Of a DNA stretch of 64,000 nt, positions 18,244-26,834 are shown one piece after another (within the stretch, counting starts at the first letter, position 1; every line of letters starts with the position of its first letter). The notes under the pieces were generated by a model. The model searched no databases and was not told the origin of the DNA. It saw only the letters and a list, made by a program, of their open reading frames with translations. The stretch spans positions 186,001-250,000 of the forward strand of contig NZ_JALGRF010000001.1 in the NCBI RefSeq assembly GCF_022815725.1. Reading direction: 5' to 3'. Both the position numbers and the translations under genes were made by a program. The DNA comes from Streptomyces sp. APSN-46.1. GTDB lineage: Bacteria; Actinomycetota; Actinomycetes; Streptomycetales; Streptomycetaceae.

Positions 18244-18718
18244 GGATGTCTCCTCGGGTCTCGCGGGATCACGGGCACGGTGATCACGGAAGGTGATCAC
18301 GGAACCCTAGCCCGGGCCCTCACGGGCGCGGCGGCCGGGCGACCGCACGGCCGGAGCGGGGCCGCCGGACCACGACCTCCATCGGGTCGGCGAACGTGAT
18401 TCTCCCCACGCCGGTGCGGGCCGTGACGCGCGTTCCGAGGTGCGGGGGCGGCGCCGTCCCGATGATCGTCCGGGTGAGCGGAACCCGCGCGCCGTGGCGT
18501 TCCCGGTGTGTGCGCCCCAGCCACGCCTCCGTGGGAGGCGCGAACGATCCGGATGGTGGGCATGAGCGCATGGTGAGCGGGCATACACACCCTGAACTGG
18601 ACCTCGAATATGGGTTCCGTCCGGGGGCGGCGATCAGTAATACTCACCGCCACCGTGGATCGCGGATTCGACCGGGTGACCACCGGCCCTCCCGCACCAC
18701 ACTGCGAGGAGGTGCACC
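18244..18718. other. 475-base region with no confident gene
   Basis: Between the membrane protein and the DUF5999 gene I see no protein I recognise. A minus-strand open frame from 18571 to 18320 (83 codons) has strongly G/C third positions in its second half (from about 18480 downward) and encodes a segment with TIIGTAPPPHLGTRV and RITFADPMEVVVRR, but it has no Shine-Dalgarno and its first 27 codons look non-coding. It may be a real small gene with a misplaced start, or chance. A -10-like TAATAC at about 18637-18642 could belong to a promoter reading into the DUF5999 gene. Confidence 0.35.
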
Positions 18719-18904
18719 ATGTGCTCCCACCAGCCCCCCTGCCCGGCCGCCGATGACCCCGATCACGACGCCGCCCGCACCGTGGCCTTCCACCCCGAAC
18801 AGGGCTGGAGCCTGCTCTGCAACGGCCTGGTGATCTTCGACGACACCGGTGAGCTGCTCCCCGACGGCCGCGCGGTGCAACCCCGCCGCCCGGCCCTGGT
18901 CTGA
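18719..18904 (+). CDS. DUF5999 small protein
   Basis: A 61-residue protein of the actinomycete DUF5999 family, beginning MCSHQPPCPAADDPDHDAAR and containing FHPEQGWSLLCNG and a DTGELLPDGR motif. It has three cysteines, two of them in the N-terminal C-x5-C arrangement. It follows a near-perfect GAGGAGG Shine-Dalgarno. The function is unknown; family members are short, soluble and widespread in Streptomyces. A 30-codon ORF with its own strong ribosome binding site follows 13 bases later. Confidence 0.8.
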   Translation: MCSHQPPCPAADDPDHDAARTVAFHPEQGWSLLCNGLVIFDDTGELLPDGRAVQPRRPALV

Positions 18905-18917
18905 GCGAGGAGGCAGC

Positions 18918-19010
18918 ATGCGTCAGCAGCTGATCCGCAAGCCCGTCCCCAAGCCGGCACCCCGAGACCTGGACCTGCGCACACCGTCGGGCAGACCCCT
19001 CCCGTACTGA
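18918..19010 (+). CDS. 30-residue basic peptide gene downstream of DUF5999
   Basis: ATG at 18918 is preceded by GAGGAGG at ideal spacing and opens a 30-codon frame ending in TGA. The product is basic and Pro-rich (starts MRQQLIRKPVPKPAP, ends SGRPLPY). The tight spacing to the DUF5999 gene and the strong ribosome binding site suggest it is translated in the same transcript. I do not recognise it. It is not obviously a leader peptide for the next gene, because that gene is on the other strand. Confidence 0.45.
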   Translation: MRQQLIRKPVPKPAPRDLDLRTPSGRPLPY

Positions 19011-19098
19011 CGGGAGCCCTGGCGCGGTTGCGCACGTACACACGCCGTCCACCAGCCGGCGCTCAGCCGGTGGACGCCGCTGCGCAGGTCGTGGCGTC

Positions 19099-21198
19099 TC
19101 AGCCGGTGGTTGCCGCCGCGCCGCCCCGGAAGGCGCTCTCGTACGCCGCGTCGCCGATCGCCGCGCGGGCCTGCCGCTCGCCCTGGTCCCGCAGGGCCGT
19201 CAGCGAGGGGGAGCCGCCCATCTGGGGCCGTCCCACCGTGCGCCACCAGGCGTGCCCGGTGCCGAGCAGGCGCGCCGCCAGTTCCCCGTCGCCCAGTGCC
19301 GCCACGGCCGCCGCGAGCAGGTCCAGGCCCAGCGCGATGCCGAAGCGGTCGCCGAGCAGCCGCTTGCCGGACAGCATGGCCCGCACGTGCCGGGCCGCCT
19401 CCCCGTGCTCGCCGAGCCCCAGCGCGGCCACCGCCAGGACGTAGTCCGCGTACGCCCTCAGCCAGCGCTCGCCGAGCTCCGCGCACGCCTCGTGCAGGCC
19501 CCGCGCCTCTTCGGCCGCCTCCTCGAAGCGCCCGAGGTCGCAGAGGGCGTAACTGGTGGCCAGCCGGCACAGCAACCAGCCCGGGCCGCTGGTCCGGCCG
19601 CCGTGTCCCGCCCGCGCCCGGGGGCCCGCCAGGGCGAGGGCCCGGGCCGCGTCACCCGGCATCATCACCGCCACCGCGTGCAGATAGGCCGCGCGCAGCT
19701 CCGGCTCCGGGTCCGCCAGCCGGGCCGCCTCGCGGGTGCACTCCTCGCCGAGCCGCTGGGCCGCTTCCATGTCGCCCTGGAGCAGCGCCGTCAGGCCGAG
19801 GGCCCACAGCGCCTGGGTGTACGCGGTGCCCGTGCACGGGGCCGCCCGCATCGCCCGCTCCAGGAAGGCCCGGCCCTCGTGGACGTGCCCGCACGAGAAC
19901 CAGAAGAACCAGAGAGCCCCGGCCATCTCCAGCGCCGCCGTCGGGTCGGAGCCGAGCAGGTGCTCCAGGGCCGTGCGCAGCTGGGCGTGCTCGGCGGTCA
20001 TCCTGCGGTACCAGTCCACCTGGCCCGGGCCCAGCCAGCCCCGGTCGGCCGCCCGGGAGAGCGCGGCGTACCAGTGGGCGTGCCGGTCGGCGACGGTCCG
20101 TACCTCGCCGAGTTCCGTCAGCCAGTCGAGGCCGAACTCGCGGATCGTGTCCAGCATCGTGTAGCGGGTTCCCGCGCCCCGCGCCTCGCTGCGGCGGACG
20201 ACCGACTTGGCCACCAGGCCCGCCAGTACCCGCTCCACCCGGGACGCGGGCAGCGGGCCGCCGGAGCAGACCGCGCGGGCCGCGCCCACGTCGAAGTCCC
20301 CGGTGAACACCGACAGCCGGGCCCACAGCAGCCGCTCCAGCGGCTCGCACAGCTCGTGGCTCCAGCCGACCGCGGTCCGCATCGTCTGGTGCCGCGGCAC
20401 CAGCGCGGTCCGGGTGTCGGCGAGCATGTCGAAGCGGGCGCCCAGCCGCCGCGCCGTCTGCTCCAGGGTCCACAGCCGCAGCCGGGCCCCCGCCAGCTCC
20501 AGGGCGAGCGGGATCCCGTCCAGCCAGCGGCAGACCTCGGTGGCGACCGCGGCCCGTCCGGGTTCGTCGAAGACGGCCGCGAGCTGCGGGGTCGCGGCGA
20601 CGGCGCGCTCGCGGAAGAGGGCGAGGGCGTCGCTGTCGGGGCCCTCGCAGGGCAGCGGCCGGACCTCGACCACCTGCTCGCCGGGTGATCCGAGCGGTTC
20701 CCGCGAGGTGACCAGCACGGTCAACCCGGGGGCGGACTGGAGGAGTTCGCCGACCAGGTGGCGGCATTCCGTGACCAGGTGCTCGCAGGTGTCGAGGACG
20801 AGGAGGAGCTCCTTGTCGGCCATCCACGCGCACAGCTCCTCGTCGAGGGAGCGCGCGGAGTGGTCGGCGAGGCCGACGGCGTGGGCGACGGTCGCGGAGA
20901 GCAGGGCGGGATCGCGCAGGGGTGAGAGCTCCACCCACCAGACCCCGTCGCGCCGCGTCTGGCGGCCGCCGGTGACGGCGCGCAGGGCGAGCCGCGACTT
21001 GCCGACGCCGCCCACCCCGGTCAGGGTGATCAGTCTTCGCTCCCGCAACAGGTGGTTCAAATGGCCGAGTTCTGGCTCCCGTCCCACGAAGCTCGCCGAT
21101 TCCGGAGGCAGGTTCCCCAGCGCGGAGCCGGAGTCCGGCCGAGGGCCGCGAGCCGCGGAATCCGACTGATTGTTGTTGACCGAGTACTCACCGAACAC
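19099..21198 (-). CDS. NB-ARC/TPR signalling ATPase without an obvious DNA-binding domain
   Basis: A 699-residue STAND-type protein. After a short polar leader there is NLPPESASFVGREPEL, the Walker A loop GVGGVGKS (about residue 61), a Walker B-like LLLVLDTCEHL, the sensor-like VLVTSREPLG and the GLPL-type element DGIPLALELA. The second half (about 370-690) is a helical TPR-like array. Such cores occur in AfsR/SARP and LuxR-type regulators, but here neither an N-terminal SARP/OmpR domain nor a C-terminal LuxR HTH is present. It could be a sensor acting through a partner, or a truncated regulator. The GTG start lacks a well-placed Shine-Dalgarno, so a longer or different N terminus remains possible. 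The Fn3 lipoprotein gene lies directly upstream on the same strand. Confidence 0.75.
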   Translation of the reverse strand: MFGEYSVNNNQSDSAARGPRPDSGSALGNLPPESASFVGREPELGHLNHLLRERRLITLTGVGGVGKSRLALRAVTGGRQTRRDGVWWVELSPLRDPALLSATVAHAVGLADHSARSLDEELCAWMADKELLLVLDTCEHLVTECRHLVGELLQSAPGLTVLVTSREPLGSPGEQVVEVRPLPCEGPDSDALALFRERAVAATPQLAAVFDEPGRAAVATEVCRWLDGIPLALELAGARLRLWTLEQTARRLGARFDMLADTRTALVPRHQTMRTAVGWSHELCEPLERLLWARLSVFTGDFDVGAARAVCSGGPLPASRVERVLAGLVAKSVVRRSEARGAGTRYTMLDTIREFGLDWLTELGEVRTVADRHAHWYAALSRAADRGWLGPGQVDWYRRMTAEHAQLRTALEHLLGSDPTAALEMAGALWFFWFSCGHVHEGRAFLERAMRAAPCTGTAYTQALWALGLTALLQGDMEAAQRLGEECTREAARLADPEPELRAAYLHAVAVMMPGDAARALALAGPRARAGHGGRTSGPGWLLCRLATSYALCDLGRFEEAAEEARGLHEACAELGERWLRAYADYVLAVAALGLGEHGEAARHVRAMLSGKRLLGDRFGIALGLDLLAAAVAALGDGELAARLLGTGHAWWRTVGRPQMGGSPSLTALRDQGERQARAAIGDAAYESAFRGGAAATTG

Positions 21199-21282
21199 GG
21201 TTTCATTGTGCGTGATCTCCCTTCCGAGTACCGGCGTTCAGGCCATTACCCCTCAGGTTTTTCGGCCAGCCCGATCCGGTGC

Positions 21283-22257
21283 TCATCCCGCGAGCGTGAT
21301 CCGCCGCTCCGCGGAGAAGGCCCCCCAGTTGCCGTCGGGCAGCCGGGCGCGCAGTTTCACGGCCCACGCGGTGCCGGCCGGCTCGGTCACCGTGAGCCGG
21401 TGTTCCACCCGGGCGCCCGGGGACGGGACCGCGGCGCCGGCACCGAACTGGATGACGGTGGTGGGCTCTCCGTTGACGTAGAGCTGGTACTCGCCGGTCG
21501 GACGGCCGGTGTCCGGGGCGGTCCAGGACAGGGTGACCTCGCCCGGGGAGGCGACCGCCGCCAGCTCCGCGGGCGCGGTGCCCGGTCCGTCGCCGTCGGC
21601 GGGTGGGGTGGTCACATCCACCGCCGGTCCGTCGGGGGAGGAGTTGTCGGCGCCGTCGCGGGCCCGGACGGTGAAGGTGTAGACGGTGTCCGGCTGGAGA
21701 CCGGTGACGGTGGTGCCGGTCTCGGTGGGGCCGGCGGTGTGGATCCGGACGCCGCCCTGGTAGACGTCGTACGCGGTCACGGCCGTGTCGTCGGTGGCCG
21801 CGGCCCAGGACAGCCGGGCGGCGCGGGGCCCGTTCGCGCGGCCCGTGGTGGTGGCCGGGGCGGAGGGCGCCCGGCGGTCGTCGGCATGGGCGGCCGGGGT
21901 GGTGACCTCGGCCGTGGCGCTGGGTCCGGAGAGGTTCCCGGCGGCGTCCCTGGCCCGGACGGAAAAGGCGTAGGCCGTCCGCGGGGCGAGGCCGGTGACG
22001 TCCACCATCGTCTTCTCGGCGGGGAGTTCGCGCACGAGCCGGCCGGCCTGGAACACCTGGTAGCCGGTCACCCCGTCGGCCTCCGCGGCCGCCTGCCACA
22101 TGACGTGTACCGAACCGGCGCTGCCGGCCTGGGCGGTGAGGCCGGCCGTGGGAGGCGGGGCCGCGGTGTCGGCCGGGGTGCAGGCGGAAAGGGCGCCCGT
22201 GACCAGCGCGGCGGTCACGGCCAGGCGGAGAGCGAACGTGGGGGCGTTGCGTCGCAC
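21283..22257 (-). CDS. lipoprotein with three fibronectin type III domains
   Basis: A 324-residue exported lipoprotein. The start is set at a GTG behind GAGGAAGG, giving a short basic leader (RRNAPTFALR), a hydrophobic core and the lipobox LSAC at about residues 23-26. Three Fn3 domains follow (roughly 40-125, 135-220, 230-320), each with the WxA/WTAP strand and the Y-x-F-x-V-x-A-R-D core seen twice. There is no catalytic domain, so it probably acts as a cell-surface binding protein. Fn3 modules are common in Streptomyces glycoside hydrolases, so a carbohydrate-related role is possible, but nothing here proves it. Confidence 0.8.
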   Translation of the reverse strand: MRRNAPTFALRLAVTAALVTGALSACTPADTAAPPPTAGLTAQAGSAGSVHVMWQAAAEADGVTGYQVFQAGRLVRELPAEKTMVDVTGLAPRTAYAFSVRARDAAGNLSGPSATAEVTTPAAHADDRRAPSAPATTTGRANGPRAARLSWAAATDDTAVTAYDVYQGGVRIHTAGPTETGTTVTGLQPDTVYTFTVRARDGADNSSPDGPAVDVTTPPADGDGPGTAPAELAAVASPGEVTLSWTAPDTGRPTGEYQLYVNGEPTTVIQFGAGAAVPSPGARVEHRLTVTEPAGTAWAVKLRARLPDGNWGAFSAERRITLAG

Positions 22258-22298
22258 GGGGAGCCTTCCTCGGCTTCCTGGTAAAGGTCTAGACATTT

Positions 22299-22391
22299 AT
22301 GGCACGGGGTGCGCCGGCCGGGCAAGACCTCTGCGGCCGGGGTGCCTTGTCCACCGGGGGCAAGATCGCCGGGGAGATCGTCAAGGACTGA
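22299..22391 (+). CDS. possible 30-residue peptide gene
   Basis: ATG at 22299 opens a 30-codon frame to TGA with mostly G/C third positions; the product ends in STGGKIAGEIVKD. An AAAGG lies about 12 bases ahead. It is in the spacer between the minus-strand Fn3 gene and the small membrane protein gene. I do not recognise it; it may be a small gene, the remnant of a larger one, or chance. Confidence 0.25.
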   Translation: MARGAPAGQDLCGRGALSTGGKIAGEIVKD

Positions 22392-22489
22392 ACGCCCGTC
22401 ACGGACGGTCAACACCCGTTCGGCGGACACGACTTTCGCCCGAAAGTGCCCCTTCCTGCGCCACCATGGCGCCGCGTAAGGAGGTTTCG

Positions 22490-22684
22490 ATGGTGATTTC
22501 CCTCTCCGTGGTCGTCCTGCTCCTCGTCCTCGCGTGGATCTTCCTGCGCGGTGGCGGCCTCAAGATCTCCCACGCCATCGTCTGCGTCCTGCTCGGCTTC
22601 TACCTGGCGAGCAGCAGCATGGCCACGACCATCCACGACGGCCTCACGGCCACCGCGAACGTGGTCTCCAGCCTCAGGCCGTAG
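22490..22684 (+). CDS. small two-helix membrane protein
   Basis: A 64-residue protein starting behind AAGGAGG with good spacing. The first half is a hydrophobic helix (VISLSVVVLLLVLAWIFL), followed by GGGLKISHAIVCVLLGFYLASSSM, and a polar tail with HDGLTATANVV. Two transmembrane segments are likely. I have the impression of similar short conserved proteins in Streptomyces but cannot name a function. The neighbours are unrelated secreted protein genes. Confidence 0.7.
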   Translation: MVISLSVVVLLLVLAWIFLRGGGLKISHAIVCVLLGFYLASSSMATTIHDGLTATANVVSSLRP

Positions 22685-22809
22685 CGTGTTGCTTCTTCAT
22701 GAATGATCCGGCCCTTCCATGGACTCCTCGGGCGGTGCGATCTAGCGTCTGGCGGCGGCGCGATGTCAGACGCGATGTCAATAACCGAAGAGGATGGGAG
22801 GAGTTCCGG

Positions 22810-24378
22810 ATGTTCCGAAGAGCGCTGAACTGTGCTGTCGTCCCGGCCCTCATCGCCTTCACGGCGATGTACGGGATCGGCCCCGCCCAGGCCGAGGAGA
22901 TACCCAAGGCCCCTGGCCACCGCCTGGTCAGCCACTACGACGGCGCCCCCGCGGCCGCCGTCCCGCTGCCCGGCGAGAACCCGCCGCAGCACCCGTACCT
23001 CGCGCCCAACGGCCGTAGCGGCATGCACTCGGACGCGGCCGGCAGTGCCACCTCCCCCTGGTCGGGGCCGCTCGGCAAGGACCCGCGGGTGACCAGCGCG
23101 AAGATCGCGGCGCTCGGCGGCGAATGCGCCACCACCACCTTCGACTCGGGCGGCCGACTGGTCACGGTGTGCGGCACCTTCTCCGGGTTCAAGGTCAAAC
23201 TCCTCGATCCCCGTACCCTCGCCACGCTCGCGGAACACCCACTCCCGCAGCGCTCTTCGACGATCGAGGCGATCACCTCCCTCGACTTCGCGAAGATCTT
23301 CAAGGACACCTCCGGCGGCGCCTACTTCTACCTGGACAACCAGGACCGGGCCGTGCTCGCCGACTCCCGCCAGCACATCCTGCGCCTGGCCCACTCGCGG
23401 ACACCGGACGGCAGCTGGACGTTCACGGTGGACGACGACTGGGATCTCACCGGCCACGTCCCGCACGACTGCGTCAGCTGGACCAACCTGCGGCCCAGCG
23501 GCAGCTGCGACCCCGTCACCTCCGTGATGCCCGACTGGAACGGCCGTATCTGGTGGGTCACCCGCCAGGGGCGCGTGGGCACCGTGGACCCGGAGACCTC
23601 GCGGATCCGCTCCATCCGGCTCGACGGCGAGGAGATCCAGAACTCCTTCTCGGTAGCCGAGGACGGCGTGTCCATCGTCACCGACCACGCGCTCTACAGC
23701 TTCCGCGCCGCCGCCGACGGCACCCCCGAGGCGCAGTGGCGCCAGACGTACGACCGCGGTACGGGAACCAAACCCGGATCCGTGAACCAGGGTTCGGGCA
23801 CCACCCCGGACCTCTTCGGCGACGGCTACGTCGCCATCACCGACAACGCGGACGACCGGATGAACGTCCTGGTCTTCAGACGGGGCGCGGACATCCCCGC
23901 CGAACGGCGGCTCGTCTGCGCGGTCCCGGTGTTCGGCTCCGGAGCCTCGACCACCGACAACTCCCTGATCACCTGGGGCAACAGCATCGTCGTCGAGAAC
24001 AACTACGGCTACGAGAACCCCACCACGCTTCTCCTCGGCACCTCCGTCGTGGGCGGCGTCAGCCGCATCGACGTCCGCGCCGACGGCAGCGGCTGCGACA
24101 CGGTGTGGCAGAGCGGCATCCGCTCACCCTCCACCGTGCCCAAGCTCTCCACCGCGAACGGGCTGCTCTACTTCTACGAGAAGGAGCCCAACGCCTGGGG
24201 CATCGACGCCTGGTACCTCACCGCGGTGGACTTCCGCACCGGTGAACGCCGCTGGCGGCAGCTGACCGGCACCGGCCCGCTGTACGACAACAACTGGGCC
24301 CCGATCACGCTGGGCCCCGACGGCACCGCCTACGTCGGCGTCTTCAACGGCATCGTCGCGGTCCGCGACGCGGGCTGA
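22810..24378 (+). CDS. secreted beta-propeller-like protein of unknown function
   Basis: A 522-residue exported protein. The ATG follows GGGAGGAG. The N terminus is a signal peptide (FRRALNCAVVPALIAFTAMYGI) with likely cleavage after GPAQAEE or just before it. The body has repeated blade-like units: NGRIWWVTRQGRVGTVDPET, LFGDGYVAITDNAD, VVDGG-type strand pairs, and a C-terminal element ending GPDGTAYVGVFNGIVAVRDAG, as in PQQ-like or strictosidine-synthase-like beta-propellers. Conserved cysteines (for instance DCVSW and GSCDP) suggest disulfides. I see no catalytic signature. It is convergent with the phosphatase gene and stands alone. Confidence 0.75.
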   Translation: MFRRALNCAVVPALIAFTAMYGIGPAQAEEIPKAPGHRLVSHYDGAPAAAVPLPGENPPQHPYLAPNGRSGMHSDAAGSATSPWSGPLGKDPRVTSAKIAALGGECATTTFDSGGRLVTVCGTFSGFKVKLLDPRTLATLAEHPLPQRSSTIEAITSLDFAKIFKDTSGGAYFYLDNQDRAVLADSRQHILRLAHSRTPDGSWTFTVDDDWDLTGHVPHDCVSWTNLRPSGSCDPVTSVMPDWNGRIWWVTRQGRVGTVDPETSRIRSIRLDGEEIQNSFSVAEDGVSIVTDHALYSFRAAADGTPEAQWRQTYDRGTGTKPGSVNQGSGTTPDLFGDGYVAITDNADDRMNVLVFRRGADIPAERRLVCAVPVFGSGASTTDNSLITWGNSIVVENNYGYENPTTLLLGTSVVGGVSRIDVRADGSGCDTVWQSGIRSPSTVPKLSTANGLLYFYEKEPNAWGIDAWYLTAVDFRTGERRWRQLTGTGPLYDNNWAPITLGPDGTAYVGVFNGIVAVRDAG

Positions 24379-24402
24379 ATCTCCGGCGTCGCCCGGACCC
24401 CG

Positions 24403-25521
24403 TCACCGGGTTCCATCGACGCGTTCGATGGCCACCATCGCCGCGTCGTCGCCCAGCAGCCCGCCCGGTGAGTGGGCGAGCAGGTCCGCGCACAGGTGGC
24501 GCAGCAGCGCGTCCGGTCCGTCGCCGGGCCAGTCGGCGGTGCGGTCCGGCAGCGGGTAGAAGCTCCCGGCCTCGTCGCGGGCCTCGATGACACCGTCCGT
24601 GTAGAGGAGGACGATGTCACCCGGCTCGAAGGAGAACGTCTGGGCGGCGAAGCCGGTGTCGACGAACTCCGTGAGGCCGAGCGGCGGCGCCGGCTGGTCC
24701 ACCTCCAGCGGGACGACCCGCCCGCCGCGCAGCAGCAGCGGCGGCGGGTGCCCGCAGCTGACCAGCCGCAAGATCATCTCCCCGTCGGGGATGTCGAGCA
24801 CGGCCGCGGTGGTGAAGCCCTCGCCGGGCGCCGCCGGCTCGTCGTCGCCGCCGTCCGGGTCCGCGGCGACAGCCGCCTCGAGGTGGGCGACCAGTTCAGG
24901 CAGATCGACCTCCTTGTGGGCGGCGGCCCGGAAGGCGCCGAGGACGATGGCCGCCTCGCCGATCGCCTCCAGCCCCTTGCCGCGCACATCCCCGATGAGC
25001 AGCCGGGTGCCGTGCGCGGTCCGCGCGGCGGCGTACAGATCGCCGCCGATCTGCGCCTCGGCCTCGGCCGCCAGGTATACGGAGGCCACCCGCAGCGGGC
25101 CCATCCGGTCGCGCAGCGGTCGTAGCACCACCTCTTGCGCCGCCTCGGCCACCGAGCGGAGCTGGGTGAGCTGCGCCTCGTGAACCTCGCGCAGGTGTGC
25201 GAAGAAGGTCACGAACGCCGAGATCAGGATCAGCGCGATGATCTGGAAGGTGTGGTTCAGATCGGTGAGGGTGGTCCGCCAGACCGCCACCACCGCCTGG
25301 GCCAGGACCGCCACCGCGCCGACCGCCGCCGTCGTCCGCGGCCCGGCGAACGACGCGGTGACGGCCGGCGCGGCGACCAGGAACGGCCCCAGGTGCACCT
25401 CCGGCGGCGCCAGGATGTCGACCACCGTGACGATCGCGATCAGAGCGAAGGGAACCGACAGGAGCGCGAGCCGCGGTTCCGGGTGCCGGCGGGATCGTGG
25501 GTGCGGAGGCCGGTCGTCCAT
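24403..25521 (-). CDS. membrane-anchored PP2C/SpoIIE-type serine phosphatase
   Basis: A 372-residue protein. Residues about 15-110 form four hydrophobic helices (ALLSVPFALIAIVTVVDIL, FLVAAPAVTASFA, AAVGAVAVLAQAVVAVW, FQIIALILISAFVTFFA). A short coiled linker leads to a SpoIIE phosphatase domain (about 150-370) with GGDLYAAAR, LIGDVRGKGLEA (metal aspartate), SCGHPPPLLL and LLYTDGVIEARD. Such enzymes dephosphorylate anti-sigma-factor antagonists. Here the partner is not adjacent; the anti-sigma-type ATPase near 2,100 is far away, so no pairing is claimed. The ATG start gives MDDRPPHPRSRR. Confidence 0.88.
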   Translation of the reverse strand: MDDRPPHPRSRRHPEPRLALLSVPFALIAIVTVVDILAPPEVHLGPFLVAAPAVTASFAGPRTTAAVGAVAVLAQAVVAVWRTTLTDLNHTFQIIALILISAFVTFFAHLREVHEAQLTQLRSVAEAAQEVVLRPLRDRMGPLRVASVYLAAEAEAQIGGDLYAAARTAHGTRLLIGDVRGKGLEAIGEAAIVLGAFRAAAHKEVDLPELVAHLEAAVAADPDGGDDEPAAPGEGFTTAAVLDIPDGEMILRLVSCGHPPPLLLRGGRVVPLEVDQPAPPLGLTEFVDTGFAAQTFSFEPGDIVLLYTDGVIEARDEAGSFYPLPDRTADWPGDGPDALLRHLCADLLAHSPGGLLGDDAAMVAIERVDGTR

Positions 25522-25535
25522 GACTCCTGAATACA

Positions 25536-25598
25536 CCGCACCGGGTGCTCCCGCGCAGTGCCGCACCGGATGTTCCGCGCAGTGCCGCACCGGGACAC
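25536..25598. repeat. short tandem repeat, about 24-25 bases, 2.6 copies
   Basis: A unit beginning CCGCACCGG and ending CGCAGTG occurs at 25536-25560 (25 bases) and 25561-25584 (24 bases), with a third partial unit (CCGCACCGGGACAC) to 25598. The units differ by a few bases (CTCC versus TTCC). It lies in the divergent spacer just upstream of the phosphatase gene and could be a regulatory array or slippage product. Confidence 0.6.
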
Positions 25599-25734
25599 GC
25601 GCGGCCGACGGATACGCCGTCAGCTGTCGCGCTCCTCACCCTCTCGGCACGGAATGAAGCCATTTGCGCGCCGGATGTATCCTTCCGCTTACCCTGTGTG
25701 GCGAATCGCGCAGATCGCCCATAACTTCTGGTTC

Positions 25735-26796
25735 ATGACGAATCGGCAGCTCACATGCCTCGCATCCATCTCGGTCGTCATGGCCACCGGTGTCGGCGCC
25801 GCCGCGCCCTCCGCCGGTGCGGCCATCCACCCGGTGCGTGCGGGCGAATCGATCCAGGCGGCGGTGGACGCCGCGCGGCCGGGCGACACCATCCTCGTGC
25901 TCCCCGGCACCTACCAGGAGAGCGTGCTCATCACGAAGCGGCTGACCCTGCGGGGAATGGGGGCGCGGACCGTGATCACGCCGCCCGCGGCGGGCACCGG
26001 CGCCGCCAACGCCTGCGCAAAGGCGGGCAACGGAATCTGCGTCATGGGGTCCGCGGAGAAGAGAATCGACGGGGTCACCGTGAAATCGCTCCGCGTGTCG
26101 GGCTTCGGCAAGAGCGGCGTCTGGGCCAGCGACACCGACCGGCTGCGTGTCGAGCGGGTGACGTCCGAGAACAACAAGATCTGGGGAATCGCCCAACAGC
26201 GGTCCACCCGCGGGGTGTTCAGTGACAACACCGCGCGGAACAACGGAGACGCCGGAGTCTTCATCGCCAACATGATCGACCAGGAGGGCGGGGCCACCGA
26301 CACCCTGGGCGCCGTGGTCCGGAACAACACGCTGACGGGGAACCGGATCGGAGCCACGATCAGGAGGGTCAGGAACCTCACCGTCAGCGACAACACCTTG
26401 ACCGGCAACTGCGCCGGCCTGTTCGTCGTCGGCGACGAGAGCCTGCCCAGGGCCGGCGCCATGACCGTCCAGGGCAACCGGGTCAGCGACAACAACAAGT
26501 TCTGCCCCGCCACCACCCGCCTCCCGGCCCTCCAGGGCACCGGGATCGTCCTCACGGGCGCCGAGGAGACCCTCGTGCGCTCGAACTCCATCACCAACAA
26601 CGTCGGCGCCTCGCCGCTGTCGGGCGGAATCGTGCTGTTCCAGAGCTTCGTGGGCGCCACGAACACCAACAACGTCATCAGGGACAACGTGGTGACCGGC
26701 AACAAGTCCGCGGACCTGGCCAACCGAGGCACCGGAACGGGCAACACGTTCCAGAACAACAGGTGCGCGGTCTCCGAACCGGCCGGGATGTGCTGA
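25735..26796 (+). CDS. secreted right-handed parallel beta-helix protein
   Basis: A 353-residue protein with a signal peptide (MTNRQLTCLASISVVMATGVGAA) and a body made of short repeats typical of the parallel beta-helix (PbH1) fold: VRAGESIQAAVDAARPGDTI at the N-terminal cap, then rungs such as NNTLTGNRIG, DNTLTGNCAG, GNRVSDNNKF, NSITNNVG and DNVVTGNKSAD. This is the Streptomyces right-handed parallel beta-helix (NosD-like) group, whose roles are mostly unknown and may include polysaccharide binding or lysis. The start is uncertain because no Shine-Dalgarno is visible; an in-frame ATG at 25654 would add 27 residues that look non-conserved. Confidence 0.8.
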   Translation: MTNRQLTCLASISVVMATGVGAAAPSAGAAIHPVRAGESIQAAVDAARPGDTILVLPGTYQESVLITKRLTLRGMGARTVITPPAAGTGAANACAKAGNGICVMGSAEKRIDGVTVKSLRVSGFGKSGVWASDTDRLRVERVTSENNKIWGIAQQRSTRGVFSDNTARNNGDAGVFIANMIDQEGGATDTLGAVVRNNTLTGNRIGATIRRVRNLTVSDNTLTGNCAGLFVVGDESLPRAGAMTVQGNRVSDNNKFCPATTRLPALQGTGIVLTGAEETLVRSNSITNNVGASPLSGGIVLFQSFVGATNTNNVIRDNVVTGNKSADLANRGTGTGNTFQNNRCAVSEPAGMC

Positions 26797-26834
26797 CCGG
26801 TGTCCCCCGTCACCCGCAGGAGAAACGAGGCCGT

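Noticed and set aside
25536..25598. Tandem repeat considered as a CRISPR array
   Set aside because: The units are adjacent without spacers, are only 2.6 in number and no cas gene is present.
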